Program-made: the position numbers and the translations under genes
Part shown: piece after piece, positions 43,098-50,036 of the stretch
Layout of the letters: the number at the start of each line of letters is the position of its first letter
Position numbering within the stretch: the stretch's first letter is position 1
Source of the DNA: CAVUFH01 sp963740835
Lineage (GTDB): Bacteria; Actinomycetota; Acidimicrobiia; IMCC26256; PALSA-610
Direction of reading: 5' to 3'
Assembly: GCA_963740835.1 (NCBI GenBank)
Contig: CAVUFH010000003.1
Coordinates: forward strand, 1,302,001 to 1,366,000
DNA length: 64,000 bases
Notes under the pieces: model-generated
What the model saw: only the letters and a program-made list of their open reading frames with translations
The model's database searches: none
What the model was told of the DNA's origin: nothing

Positions 43098-44030
43098 GTG
43101 CCGGTTTCGTCGAGTGCGAATGCACCGAACGCGCCTGGCGTCTACTTCCTCTTGGACGCGCGTACTGAGCTGCTCTACATCGGCAAGGCGACCGACCTGC
43201 GGAAGCGGCTGCAGCAACACGCGCGGTCGCAGGCGCGTACGACCGGTGCGCGTCTGCGCGCGATGTACGCGCGGGTCGCCGAGGTGCGTTGGGTTGTGAC
43301 CGTCGACGAAGAGGAGGCAGCAACACGCGAAGCCGACCTGATCGTCGCCCTCCAGCCGGCCTTCAACGCCGCGTACACCGACCAGGCGCGCTGGGTCTTC
43401 ATCTCGTGCCGGCTCGGCGTCGACGGCGTGGCGACGAGATTCCGGCTCGTCGAACAGCCCGATCCGGCACCGGCGCGCTCGTACGGATGCTTCCCGCACT
43501 TGGGTCGGGGCGTGAGCTCACGCCCGGCGATCGTTTGCAGCGACGGGTACGCCGCCTGGTTACGGGCGTTGTGGGCGGCGGCACCCGTCCGCGCGTCCCG
43601 ATATCCGGGCCGGATATCCGGACCGTCGCCGCCATCCGAGTTCGCGACGCCCGTCGATCCGCAGCTGCAGCCCGCATTGCATGCGTTCCTCTCCGGAACC
43701 AGCCGGCGGCTGCTCGATGCGCTCGAGCCGCGTCACCGCGCGTGTGACGCGTACATGCAGCCGGCACTGGCGCGCGATCGTGTTGCAGCCGGCGCGTTCT
43801 TCCGGGCCGGGCCACAGGCCCTGCGCCGGCTCCGACTCCGCCACGGGCTGCGACCGGGGCCGGTGCCGAGACCCGCGGTCGAACGGCTCGTCTACGAGGA
43901 AGCGTGCGCCGAGATCGGCGAGTTCCGGCTGCCGGCGCGTGATGACCCGACTGCCGGGCTCCTCGGCGCGCGGGCGTCGCGGACCGTCAGCCTCGGTCTC
44001 GCGACGCGCCGCGTGCCTCGTTCCGGTTGA
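43098..44030 (+). CDS. GIY-YIG nuclease domain protein (UvrC-like N-terminus)
   Basis: A 310-aa protein with an N-terminal GIY-YIG module: NAPGVYFLLDARTELLYIGKATDLRKRLQQHARS, with the GVYFL...LYIGKATDLRKR pattern of UvrC and Cho-like enzymes; Glu in EEEAATREADLIVALQPAFNAAY follows. The remaining 200 residues do not show UvrC helix-hairpin-helix or RNase H parts. It may be a stand-alone DNA-repair or phage-defence nuclease. GTG start 43098. Short ORFs in other frames are shadows. Confidence 0.85.
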   Translation: MPVSSSANAPNAPGVYFLLDARTELLYIGKATDLRKRLQQHARSQARTTGARLRAMYARVAEVRWVVTVDEEEAATREADLIVALQPAFNAAYTDQARWVFISCRLGVDGVATRFRLVEQPDPAPARSYGCFPHLGRGVSSRPAIVCSDGYAAWLRALWAAAPVRASRYPGRISGPSPPSEFATPVDPQLQPALHAFLSGTSRRLLDALEPRHRACDAYMQPALARDRVAAGAFFRAGPQALRRLRLRHGLRPGPVPRPAVERLVYEEACAEIGEFRLPARDDPTAGLLGARASRTVSLGLATRRVPRSG

Positions 44031-44036
44031 GCCGCG

Positions 44037-44570
44037 CTACGACGTGGACGCTTCTTTCGCGTCCTTCTCGATCTCGGCGTTGTCGGCCTTCAGCTGCTTC
44101 TTCTCGAGCTTCTGCGCCTTCTTCATGGCGGCGTCGATCTTCGACTCGAGGTCGGAGGCACCGACGACGATCAGGCCCGCGTCGCCCGCGTCGAGCTGCT
44201 CGCCGAGATCCTTCAGGTCGCTGCGGCTCATGCCCGCGGCCGCGTGGCCGGCCACGGAACCGAGAACCGCGCCGCTCGCAGTGGTCGCCGCGAGCAAGCC
44301 GGCGCCGATCGCGGCGGCGGGGAAGATCGCGATCACGAGACCGGTCGCGAGGCCGACGCCGCCGCCGAGGACGCCGCCGACGCGCGTCGGCGTCTCGTGC
44401 TTCTTGACGATCTTCACCTTGCCGTCATCTCGGCGTTCGACGACGGCGGCGTCGTACGCGTCGATGAGGCCGAGCTCGGTGTGGAGATCCTTGATCGCTT
44501 CGTAGTCGGCGACGGCGTCGTCCTTGGACGAGTACACGCCGACGAACGCGATGAACGTGTCGAATGCCAT
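44037..44570 (-). CDS. DUF1269 membrane protein
   Basis: A 177-aa protein: FIAFVGVYSSKDDAVADYEAIKDLHTE is the DUF1269 opening; the middle is a Gly/Ala-rich hydrophobic hairpin (VGGVLGGGVGLATGLVIAIFPAAAIGAGLLAATTASGAVLG); the C-terminus is a Lys/Glu coiled coil (KIDAAMKKAQKLEKKQLKAD). Stress-associated membrane proteins of this family have no assigned reaction. Same strand and just downstream of a 64-aa membrane protein. Confidence 0.85.
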   Translation of the reverse strand: MAFDTFIAFVGVYSSKDDAVADYEAIKDLHTELGLIDAYDAAVVERRDDGKVKIVKKHETPTRVGGVLGGGVGLATGLVIAIFPAAAIGAGLLAATTASGAVLGSVAGHAAAGMSRSDLKDLGEQLDAGDAGLIVVGASDLESKIDAAMKKAQKLEKKQLKADNAEIEKDAKEASTS

Positions 44571-44612
44571 GGAACTGCTCCAGGAGAAGGGGGTCGGTAC
44601 TGCGCGTCGACG

Positions 44613-44807
44613 CTAGCGGCCGGTGGCGCGACGCGCGCGGGCCGCACCGACGAGCAGGGCGACGCCGACGAGGCCGACGACGACACCGATGACCGCCCAG
44701 ATCGCCTCGCCGCTCATGAACGAGCCGCCGAGCGCGCCGGTTCCCTGGAAGATCCACACGAGTCCCACCGCGAGGAGGACGACACCGACGACGACGCGAG
44801 CGACCAT
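44613..44807 (-). CDS. Small two-helix membrane protein, 64 aa
   Basis: A 64-aa protein of two hydrophobic helices (VVVGVVLLAVGLVWIFQGTG and AIWAVIGVVVGLVGVALLVGAA) separated by a short polar turn (GGSFMSGE), ending RARRATGR. The GTGALGGSFMSG segment is common in small actinobacterial membrane proteins of unknown function. 42 bp upstream of the DUF1269 gene and likely co-transcribed with it. Confidence 0.75.
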   Translation of the reverse strand: MVARVVVGVVLLAVGLVWIFQGTGALGGSFMSGEAIWAVIGVVVGLVGVALLVGAARARRATGR

Positions 44808-44886
44808 CGGTCACGACCCTACCGGCGGGGACCTGCCGATCGCCGGGGACCGGGCGGTCGCCCGGATTCCGTACGCTGTCGGCGCC

Positions 44887-46572
44887 GTGGAATTCGAGGA
44901 CGCCGCCCCCGACCCGATCGCCGGTACCGACCTCACGGGTGTCGCCGGTGCCACCTTTGGCGCGTCCGAACTCGCGGAGCTCGCATCGTTCGGTGTCGAG
45001 CGCGATGTCGAAGTCGGCGAGGTGCTCTACCGCCCGGGCGCGGAGACGTACGACCTGTTCGTGATCCTCCGGGGCGCGGCCGAGGTGTATCGCGCCGATC
45101 GGGACGGCGACGTGATCGTCGCGACGCACGGCCAAGGGCGGTTCCTGGGCGAGCTGAACATGCTCACCGGGCAACGCGTGTACCTCGGCGCGCGGATGAC
45201 GAGCGCCGGGCGGGTGCTCGCGATCGCGCCGGACGAGTTCCGCCGGTTGATGAGCTCGAAGCCGTCGATCGCGGACACGATCTTCCGCACGTTCGTCGCG
45301 CGGCGCGAGCTGTTGCAGACCGGCGCGGGGTCGGAGGCGGTTCGCATCATCGGTTCGAGGTACTCGCGCGAGGCGATGGCGCTGCGGTCGTTCGCCATGC
45401 GCAGCCACTTCCCCCATTCGTGGATCGACCTCGAGGACGCCGAAGACGGCGACGTGCTGCTCGCGAGCATGGGCATCCGTGCGCGTGACACTCCCGTCGT
45501 CATGACGCCGAACGGGGTGTTGCTGCGTCCGTCGCCGGGCGAGTTCGCCGAGCACCTGGGCCTCACGTTCCGCGCCGCGCCCGGCTACCTCTTCGATCTC
45601 GTCGTCGTCGGTACTGGTCCCGCCGGGCTCGCGGCCGCGGTGTACGGCGCGTCGGAGGGCCTCGACACGGTGTCGCTCGACGCCGCGGCGATCGGCGGCC
45701 AAGCCGGTGCGAGCTCGCGCATCGAGAACTATGTCGGGTTCCCGAACGGCATCTCCGGCGAGGAGCTGACGACGCGCGCGGCGATCCAGGCGCAACGGTT
45801 CGGCGCGCGGCTCAACTCTCCGTGCGAGGTCGCGAGCTTGCACAGCGAGAACGGCTTCCACGTGATCGGGCTGGCCGACGGGAGCGAGATCCCGGCGCGC
45901 GCGGTGATCGTCGCGTCGGGCGCGCGGTATCAGCGACTCGCAGTCGCAGGACTCGAGGAGTACGAAGGTGCGGGCGTGTACTACGCGGCAACCGACCTCG
46001 AAGCGCGCATTTGCAGTGGCCGCGAAGTGATCGTCGTCGGCGGCGGGAACTCCGCCGGGCAGGCCGCGATCTACCTCGCGCAGCAGGGCAGCCGAGTGTC
46101 GATCGCGATCCGTCGCGACGACCTGTCGCGCAGCATGTCGCACTACCTCATCGAACGGATCGAGGCGGAGCCGCAGATCGAGCTCTTGACGTGCACCGAG
46201 GTGCGTGGGCTCTCCGGGGCCGGCCACCTCGAAGCGGTGACGTTGGAGCACACGGCAACCGGCGAGCAGCGCAGCGTGCCGTGTGCCGGGTTGTTCTGCT
46301 TCATCGGCGCCGATCCCGCGACCGGATGGCTGGGCGACGCCGTCGCGCTCGACGCGTCGGGCTTCGTCCTCACCGATCGCTCACTCCCGGACCCGATCCT
46401 CTCGGGGCCTGCGTTCGCCGCGCGCGATCCGTTCCCGTTCGAGACGTCGAGTCCCGGCGTGTTCGCCGTCGGTGACGTCCGCCACGGCTCGTTGAAGCGC
46501 GTCGCGGCGGCGGTGGGCGAAGGCTCGAGCGCGGTGCGTTCCGTGCACGAGCACCTCGCGACCATCGCCTGA
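44887..46572 (+). CDS. cNMP-binding / thioredoxin-like / TrxR-like fusion flavoprotein
   Basis: A 561-aa three-domain protein. Residues 20-125 form a cyclic-nucleotide-binding domain (VGEVLYRPGAETYDLFVILRG, RFLGELNMLTGQRVYLGARMTSAG). A thioredoxin/GST-like segment follows (VRIIGSRYSREAMALRSF, DTPVVMTPNGVLLRPSP). The last 310 residues are a thioredoxin-reductase-like flavoprotein with FAD (VVVGTGPAGLAAAVYGASEGL), NAD(P) (VIVVGGGNSAGQAAIYLA) and ATSSP-type FAVGDVRHGSLKR motifs. The redox CxxC of TrxR is absent; the position reads YYAATDLEA. Redox role without dithiol relay is inferred. GTG start 44887. Confidence 0.9.
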   Translation: MEFEDAAPDPIAGTDLTGVAGATFGASELAELASFGVERDVEVGEVLYRPGAETYDLFVILRGAAEVYRADRDGDVIVATHGQGRFLGELNMLTGQRVYLGARMTSAGRVLAIAPDEFRRLMSSKPSIADTIFRTFVARRELLQTGAGSEAVRIIGSRYSREAMALRSFAMRSHFPHSWIDLEDAEDGDVLLASMGIRARDTPVVMTPNGVLLRPSPGEFAEHLGLTFRAAPGYLFDLVVVGTGPAGLAAAVYGASEGLDTVSLDAAAIGGQAGASSRIENYVGFPNGISGEELTTRAAIQAQRFGARLNSPCEVASLHSENGFHVIGLADGSEIPARAVIVASGARYQRLAVAGLEEYEGAGVYYAATDLEARICSGREVIVVGGGNSAGQAAIYLAQQGSRVSIAIRRDDLSRSMSHYLIERIEAEPQIELLTCTEVRGLSGAGHLEAVTLEHTATGEQRSVPCAGLFCFIGADPATGWLGDAVALDASGFVLTDRSLPDPILSGPAFAARDPFPFETSSPGVFAVGDVRHGSLKRVAAAVGEGSSAVRSVHEHLATIA

Positions 46573-46576
46573 TCGG

Positions 46577-46990
46577 TTACTCCACGGGCGCGGGTTGGGG
46601 CGCGGGGCGGACGTAGAACGCGCAGCGCCAGTCGTCCGACACGTGATCGTCGATCGCGAGCTCCCAGACGTACCGCTGCCCCGGCGCGAGCATCGTGAGC
46701 GGACCCATCTGGATCGCGAGCACGTGGTCGATCGCAGTGCCCGTCGGGATCCCGGCCGGGCGGCCCACCTCGAAGGTCTCGCTCGTGAGGTCGACGATCT
46801 CGTTGCCGTCCGAGTCGAGCAGCCGGATCGCCAGCGTGTGGGGCTGGTTGGCGTCGTTCCAGGGGACCTCGATCTTGATCGCGAGCGCACTCGGGAGCTT
46901 CCCGCTCGTCACCGACCATCCGCCCCCGAGGATGAACAGCTTGCCTTCGGCGACCTGTGCGGAGTCCGCGAGCATCATCGTTGCTTTCAA
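46577..46990 (-). CDS. DUF6941 family protein
   Basis: A 137-aa beta-rich protein: MMLADSAQVAEGKLFILGGGWSVTSGKLPSALAIKIEVPW, LAIRLLDSDGNEIVDLTSETFEVGRPAG. This is the actinobacterial DUF6941 pattern, a small beta-sandwich of unknown role. A TTG start at 46990 is used because the family begins at this strand and AAAGGGA lies 6 bp upstream; ATG codons further in would cut off the first strand. Convergent with the TrxR-like gene, 4 bp away. Confidence 0.82.
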   Translation of the reverse strand: MKATMMLADSAQVAEGKLFILGGGWSVTSGKLPSALAIKIEVPWNDANQPHTLAIRLLDSDGNEIVDLTSETFEVGRPAGIPTGTAIDHVLAIQMGPLTMLAPGQRYVWELAIDDHVSDDWRCAFYVRPAPQPAPVE

Positions 46991-47182
46991 CTTCGGTCCC
47001 TTTCGCACTCGGGTGGCTATCGCGCGGAAGTCTCGCGCGCCGGGATACCGGTCAGGAGCGTCGGGCTCCTCGAGGCTTCCATGCACCATGATCGGCCGCC
47101 GCGCAGCAAGAGCACTGGCTGCAGGCTGCGGCTTCGTAGCCGACGCACGCCACCGCAGCTTCGCGTCGCTACGGTGGCGCGC

Positions 47183-47420
47183 ATGCGCACACAGCAGCAG
47201 AAAGCGGAGCGGTTCCTCGCGCTGCACGACGGTGACCAGCCGTTGTTGCTCGCGAACCCGTGGGACGCGGGAAGCGCCAAGGCGCTGACGACGATTGGGT
47301 ACCAGGCGCTCGCCACGACGAGCTCGGGATCGGCGGCCGCACGAGGCCGTCTCGACGGAACGGTGACGCGCGACGAAGCGATCGCGCACGCGCGGCGTCA
47401 TCGTCGACGCGACGGATCTG
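47183..47420 (+). pseudogene. Isocitrate lyase/PEP mutase family protein, 5' part
   Basis: ATG 47183 opens a gene of the isocitrate lyase / phosphoenolpyruvate mutase superfamily: QQKAERFLALHDGDQPLLLANPWDAGSAKAL, GYQALATTSSGSAAARGRLDG, DEAIAHAR, then VIVDATDL in the next frame. The frame slips at about 47392 (GCGCGCGG reduced to GCGCGG), and the reading continues to GATCTG at 47420, where an IS110 element is inserted. The family makes or cleaves C-C or C-P bonds of 2-oxo acids. It continues at 48752. The gene is inactivated by the insertion regardless of the slip. Confidence 0.88.
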
Positions 47421-47435
47421 AGGCGCCTCTTGGCG

Positions 47436-48521
47436 TCAAGCGGCGATGTCGCGCGGTGATCGTGTCGTTTGCGCGTGGGTGATGGCTTGGATGTCGTTGT
47501 AGAGCTCGCGTGCGAGGAATCGTTTGAGGCAGCGGATCGCGTCGCGTTTTGAGTGTCCTTGCGCGACGCGTCGTTCGAGGTAGGCGACGGTGGGTGCGTG
47601 GCGGCTGCGGAGTCGGACCATCACGATCGTCCACAGCGCGGAGTTGCCGCGCCGGTCACCGGCGCGGTTGAGTCGCCGACGGTTCGAGTTCGCGGTCGAG
47701 ATGGGCACGGGTGCGGTGCCGCACAGCGACGCGAAGCTCGATTCGGTGGCGAGCCGGTCGGGGTTGTCCCCGGCAGTGCAGAGCAGCGCGCCCGCGGTCT
47801 CGTAACCGACACCGTGGCGCGCGAGCAGCGGCGCGGCGATGGCATCGAGGATCGTTTTGATCGCCTGGTCCAACTCGGTGATCTCCGCGTCGAGGGTCAG
47901 CCACCGGCGCGCGATCGCGACGAGTGCGCGCTTCGCGCCACCAGTCGGGGTGGACGGATCCGCGAGCCGGAACCGGGCCGCGGTCTGCACCTTGCGGCGC
48001 GTCGTCAGGCCGCGCAGCCGGGTGCGGATCGGATCGGGTGCGGTCGCACACACGCTGTGGAGCTGATTGGCGGCTGCGGTGCGGGCCTTCATCGCGCCCG
48101 CCCGCGCCAGCCGCAACTGGCGCAGTGCCTCCACCGGTCCGTCGCCGGCCTTCGGGAACGCGGTCGCGTCTTCGGCGAGCACCGCCCGGGCCGCCATCTC
48201 CGCGTCGATCCGGTCGGACTTCCCCCGGCGGCGACGCCGATGCCGATCCGGTTGGTTCACTTCAATCACGTTCAGTCCTCGAGCCCGCAGATGGCGACAC
48301 AAGCCGGCACCCCAGGACGCGGTGCCTTCCACCCCGAGCGCGAGGACCTCACCGAAGCGGCACACCCACCCGGTCAGGTCGCGATAGCCGCGCGGTGTGG
48401 TGGGGAACGTCGCGGTGTCGAGCAGCCGGCCGAGCTCGTCGAGCACCGCGACCACATGCAGTTCCTTGTGCGTATCGACACCGGCGATGATGCGCGGCTC
48501 GTTGTCTGCGATCGTGGACAT
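47436..48521 (-). CDS. IS110 family DEDD transposase/recombinase
   Basis: A 361-aa recombinase. The N-terminal RuvC-like domain has IIAGVDTHKELHVVAVLDE (first Asp), LGVEGTASWGAGL (Glu) and GKSDRIDAEMAARAV (DxxxD pair). The C-terminal Tnp domain carries LCTAGDNPDRLATESSFASLCGTAPVPISTANSNRRRLNRAGDRRGNSALW, with the reactive-Ser region of the family. Full length, no internal stop, so the element may be active. ATG 48521 with GAGAGGG 6 bp upstream. Confidence 0.95.
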   Translation of the reverse strand: MSTIADNEPRIIAGVDTHKELHVVAVLDELGRLLDTATFPTTPRGYRDLTGWVCRFGEVLALGVEGTASWGAGLCRHLRARGLNVIEVNQPDRHRRRRRGKSDRIDAEMAARAVLAEDATAFPKAGDGPVEALRQLRLARAGAMKARTAAANQLHSVCATAPDPIRTRLRGLTTRRKVQTAARFRLADPSTPTGGAKRALVAIARRWLTLDAEITELDQAIKTILDAIAAPLLARHGVGYETAGALLCTAGDNPDRLATESSFASLCGTAPVPISTANSNRRRLNRAGDRRGNSALWTIVMVRLRSRHAPTVAYLERRVAQGHSKRDAIRCLKRFLARELYNDIQAITHAQTTRSPRDIAA

Positions 48522-48559
48522 TGCCACCCTCTCTGTTGGCGTACGGGGGTGGCACGCAC

Positions 48560-48730
48560 GGCCGGGAGGGTGGACAAGACAGGGAGCAGGCCTGGTAGCT
48601 CAGGCGCCTCTTCGGTCACGTTCACCCGACCGGTTGTGCCACAACACGACGACGCGTCCCGCTCGGCCGACAGGTCAGATCAAGGACACCCGAAGGGTCG
48701 AGCCGATCAGAGGGTCAGACCGAACGGAAC
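48560..48730 (-). ncRNA. IS110 bridge (seek) RNA, predicted
   Basis: Read on the transposase strand, a 9-bp stem (CGTTCGGTC 48726-48718 with GGCCGAGCG 48668-48660) encloses a loop capped by ACCC-TTC-GGGT. The loop's 5' side contains CTGATCGGC, identical to the host next to the right junction; its 3' side GATCTG matches the host at the left junction. A second loop, bounded by GGGTG/CACCC, has AAGAGGCGCCT, identical to the element's own left tip, and CCCTG matching the right tip. The order target loop then donor loop follows IS621. Ends are approximate. Confidence 0.75.
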
Positions 48731-48751
48731 ACGCCACCAACATCATCCCTG

Positions 48752-49342
48752 CCGATCAGCGCCGATCTCGAGAACGCATTCGCCGACGATCCAGACGCGG
48801 TCGCGCACACGATCGAGCTCGCGCTCGGAACCGGCCTCGCCGGTGGCTCGGTCGAGGACTACGACCCGAATCGCGACACGCTCTACGACGCCGACCTCGC
48901 CACGGAACGCGTGCGCGCCGCGGCCGAAGTCGCACACGCGGGCTCGGTCCACTGGGTGTTGACGGCGCGCGCGGAGAACTACCTGCGCGGCCGGGGTGAT
49001 CTCTCGGACACGATCGCACGCTTGCAGTCGTTTCAGACGGCCGGCGCGGACGTGCTGTACGCGCCCGGGCTCACCGACCTCGAGGAGATCCGCAGGCTCG
49101 TCGGAGCCGTCGACCGGCCGGTCAACGTGCTCGCGCTCCCCGGCGGCCCGACGGTCCGGGACCTCGCGAGCGTCGGCGTGAAGCGAGTCTCGATCGGTGG
49201 TGCGTTCGCGTGGGTCGCACTCAGCGCGCTCGCGAGCGCCGCGAAGGAGTTTCTCGAGGACGGCACCTACGGCTTCGCCGGTCAGGTTGGTGTCGGACGC
49301 GCGCTCGCGCAGCAGGCCTTCGCGGTGGAAGCGCGTGATTGA
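48752..49342 (+). pseudogene. Isocitrate lyase/PEP mutase family protein, 3' part
   Basis: The remainder of the interrupted gene: PISADLENAFADDPDAVAHTIELALGTGLAGGSVEDYD (superfamily metal-site and gate), RVRAAAEVAHAGSVHWVLTARAENYLRG, AGADVLYAPGLTDLEEIRRLVGAV, NVLALPGGPTVRDLASVGVKRVSIGG and a C-terminal GYGFAGQ-type ending. The reading frame joins exactly to the 5' part at GATCTG/CCGATC. Stop at 49342. No start of its own, so it should not be expressed as an enzyme. Confidence 0.88.
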
Positions 49343-49350
49343 CTGGCGCC

Positions 49351-49599
49351 GTGAAGAAGCTGGCTGACTACGGTGTCGACGACCATCCCGCGGACGACCC
49401 GGAGCGCGCGCAGATCACGTGGATCGTCGCCGCGATCGACGACTGCGACGAGTGCGAGGATCCTCGTGTCGAGCTGACCGTCGAGGAGGTCGGGAAGCAC
49501 GGCGCCGGCATCGTCGGGCATCTCGCGCCGGACTCGGCGCGCCGCTTGCGCAAGGCGCTCGCGACCGCGCTCCGGGAAATGGGCGAAGCGCCGGACTGA
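49351..49599 (+). CDS. Hypothetical small acidic protein, 82 aa
   Basis: GTG 49351 opens an 82-aa protein, KKLADYGVDDHPADDPERAQITWIVAAIDDCDECEDPRVELTVEEVG, then HLAPDSARRLRKALATALREMG. Predicted small acidic alpha-beta protein with two Cys in DDCDECED. I do not recognise the family. It follows the interrupted gene by 8 bp. Moderate support from length and codon use. Confidence 0.5.
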   Translation: MKKLADYGVDDHPADDPERAQITWIVAAIDDCDECEDPRVELTVEEVGKHGAGIVGHLAPDSARRLRKALATALREMGEAPD

Positions 49600-49735
49600 T
49601 CGCGCGACGAGCGGGACCACCGCGAAGGGGGAGGAGCGTCTTGCGACCTTCGCATTACGATCGATGACGATTCGGCAGGGAGTTCGCAGGCGAGTGAGCG
49701 GGATTGCGCTCGTCACCCAACGAGGAGGCAGTCAC

Positions 49736-50021
49736 GTGTGCCGCAACATCACGACGTTACGAGGGCTGGAACCGGACGCCACACCGGCGGAGATCGAGGC
49801 CGCGGGCGCGCCAGTACGTGCGCAAGATCAGTGGCGTGCAGAAGCCGACGGAGCGCACCGTGGACGCGTTCGAGCGTGCGGTGACGCGCATCACCGAAGC
49901 AAGCACTGAGCTGCTCGCCGACCTCCCGCCGCGCAAGCAGCCCCCGAAGACGCTGCCGCCGCTCCGCCGCATCCGCGTCGAGTCGGGTGCGGCGTCGTCA
50001 CTCGCGTCCCGACCGGCATAG
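49736..50021 (+). pseudogene. DUF2277 family protein, frameshifted at about 49804
   Basis: A DUF2277 protein of about 94 aa in two frames: MCRNITTLRGLEPDATPAEIEAA, then ARQYVRKISGVQKPTERTVDAFERAVTRITEASTELLADLPPR. The family's CRNI start and the QYVRK-SG core are both present. At GCCGCGGGCGCGCC one G is extra relative to GCCGCGGCGCGCC. GTG start 49736 with GAGGAGG upstream. Function unknown; possibly intact in the real genome. 16 bp before the MMPL gene. Confidence 0.84.
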
Positions 50022-50036
50022 CGGGGAGCCGCCGGC

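Larger units (their letters stand above)
47421..48751. mobile_element. IS110 family insertion sequence, about 1331 bp
   Basis: The host gene reads ...GACGGATCTG up to 47420 and resumes CCGATCAGC at 48752, with CTG present at both junctions; the bases between are foreign. One transposase (47436-48521, minus) fills most of it, leaving 15 bp downstream and about 230 bp upstream, the arrangement of IS110 group elements in which the upstream end encodes a bridge RNA. No terminal inverted repeat or long target duplication, as expected. An 11-bp copy of the left tip (AGGCGCCTCTT, 47421-47431) recurs at 48602-48612. Confidence 0.93.
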
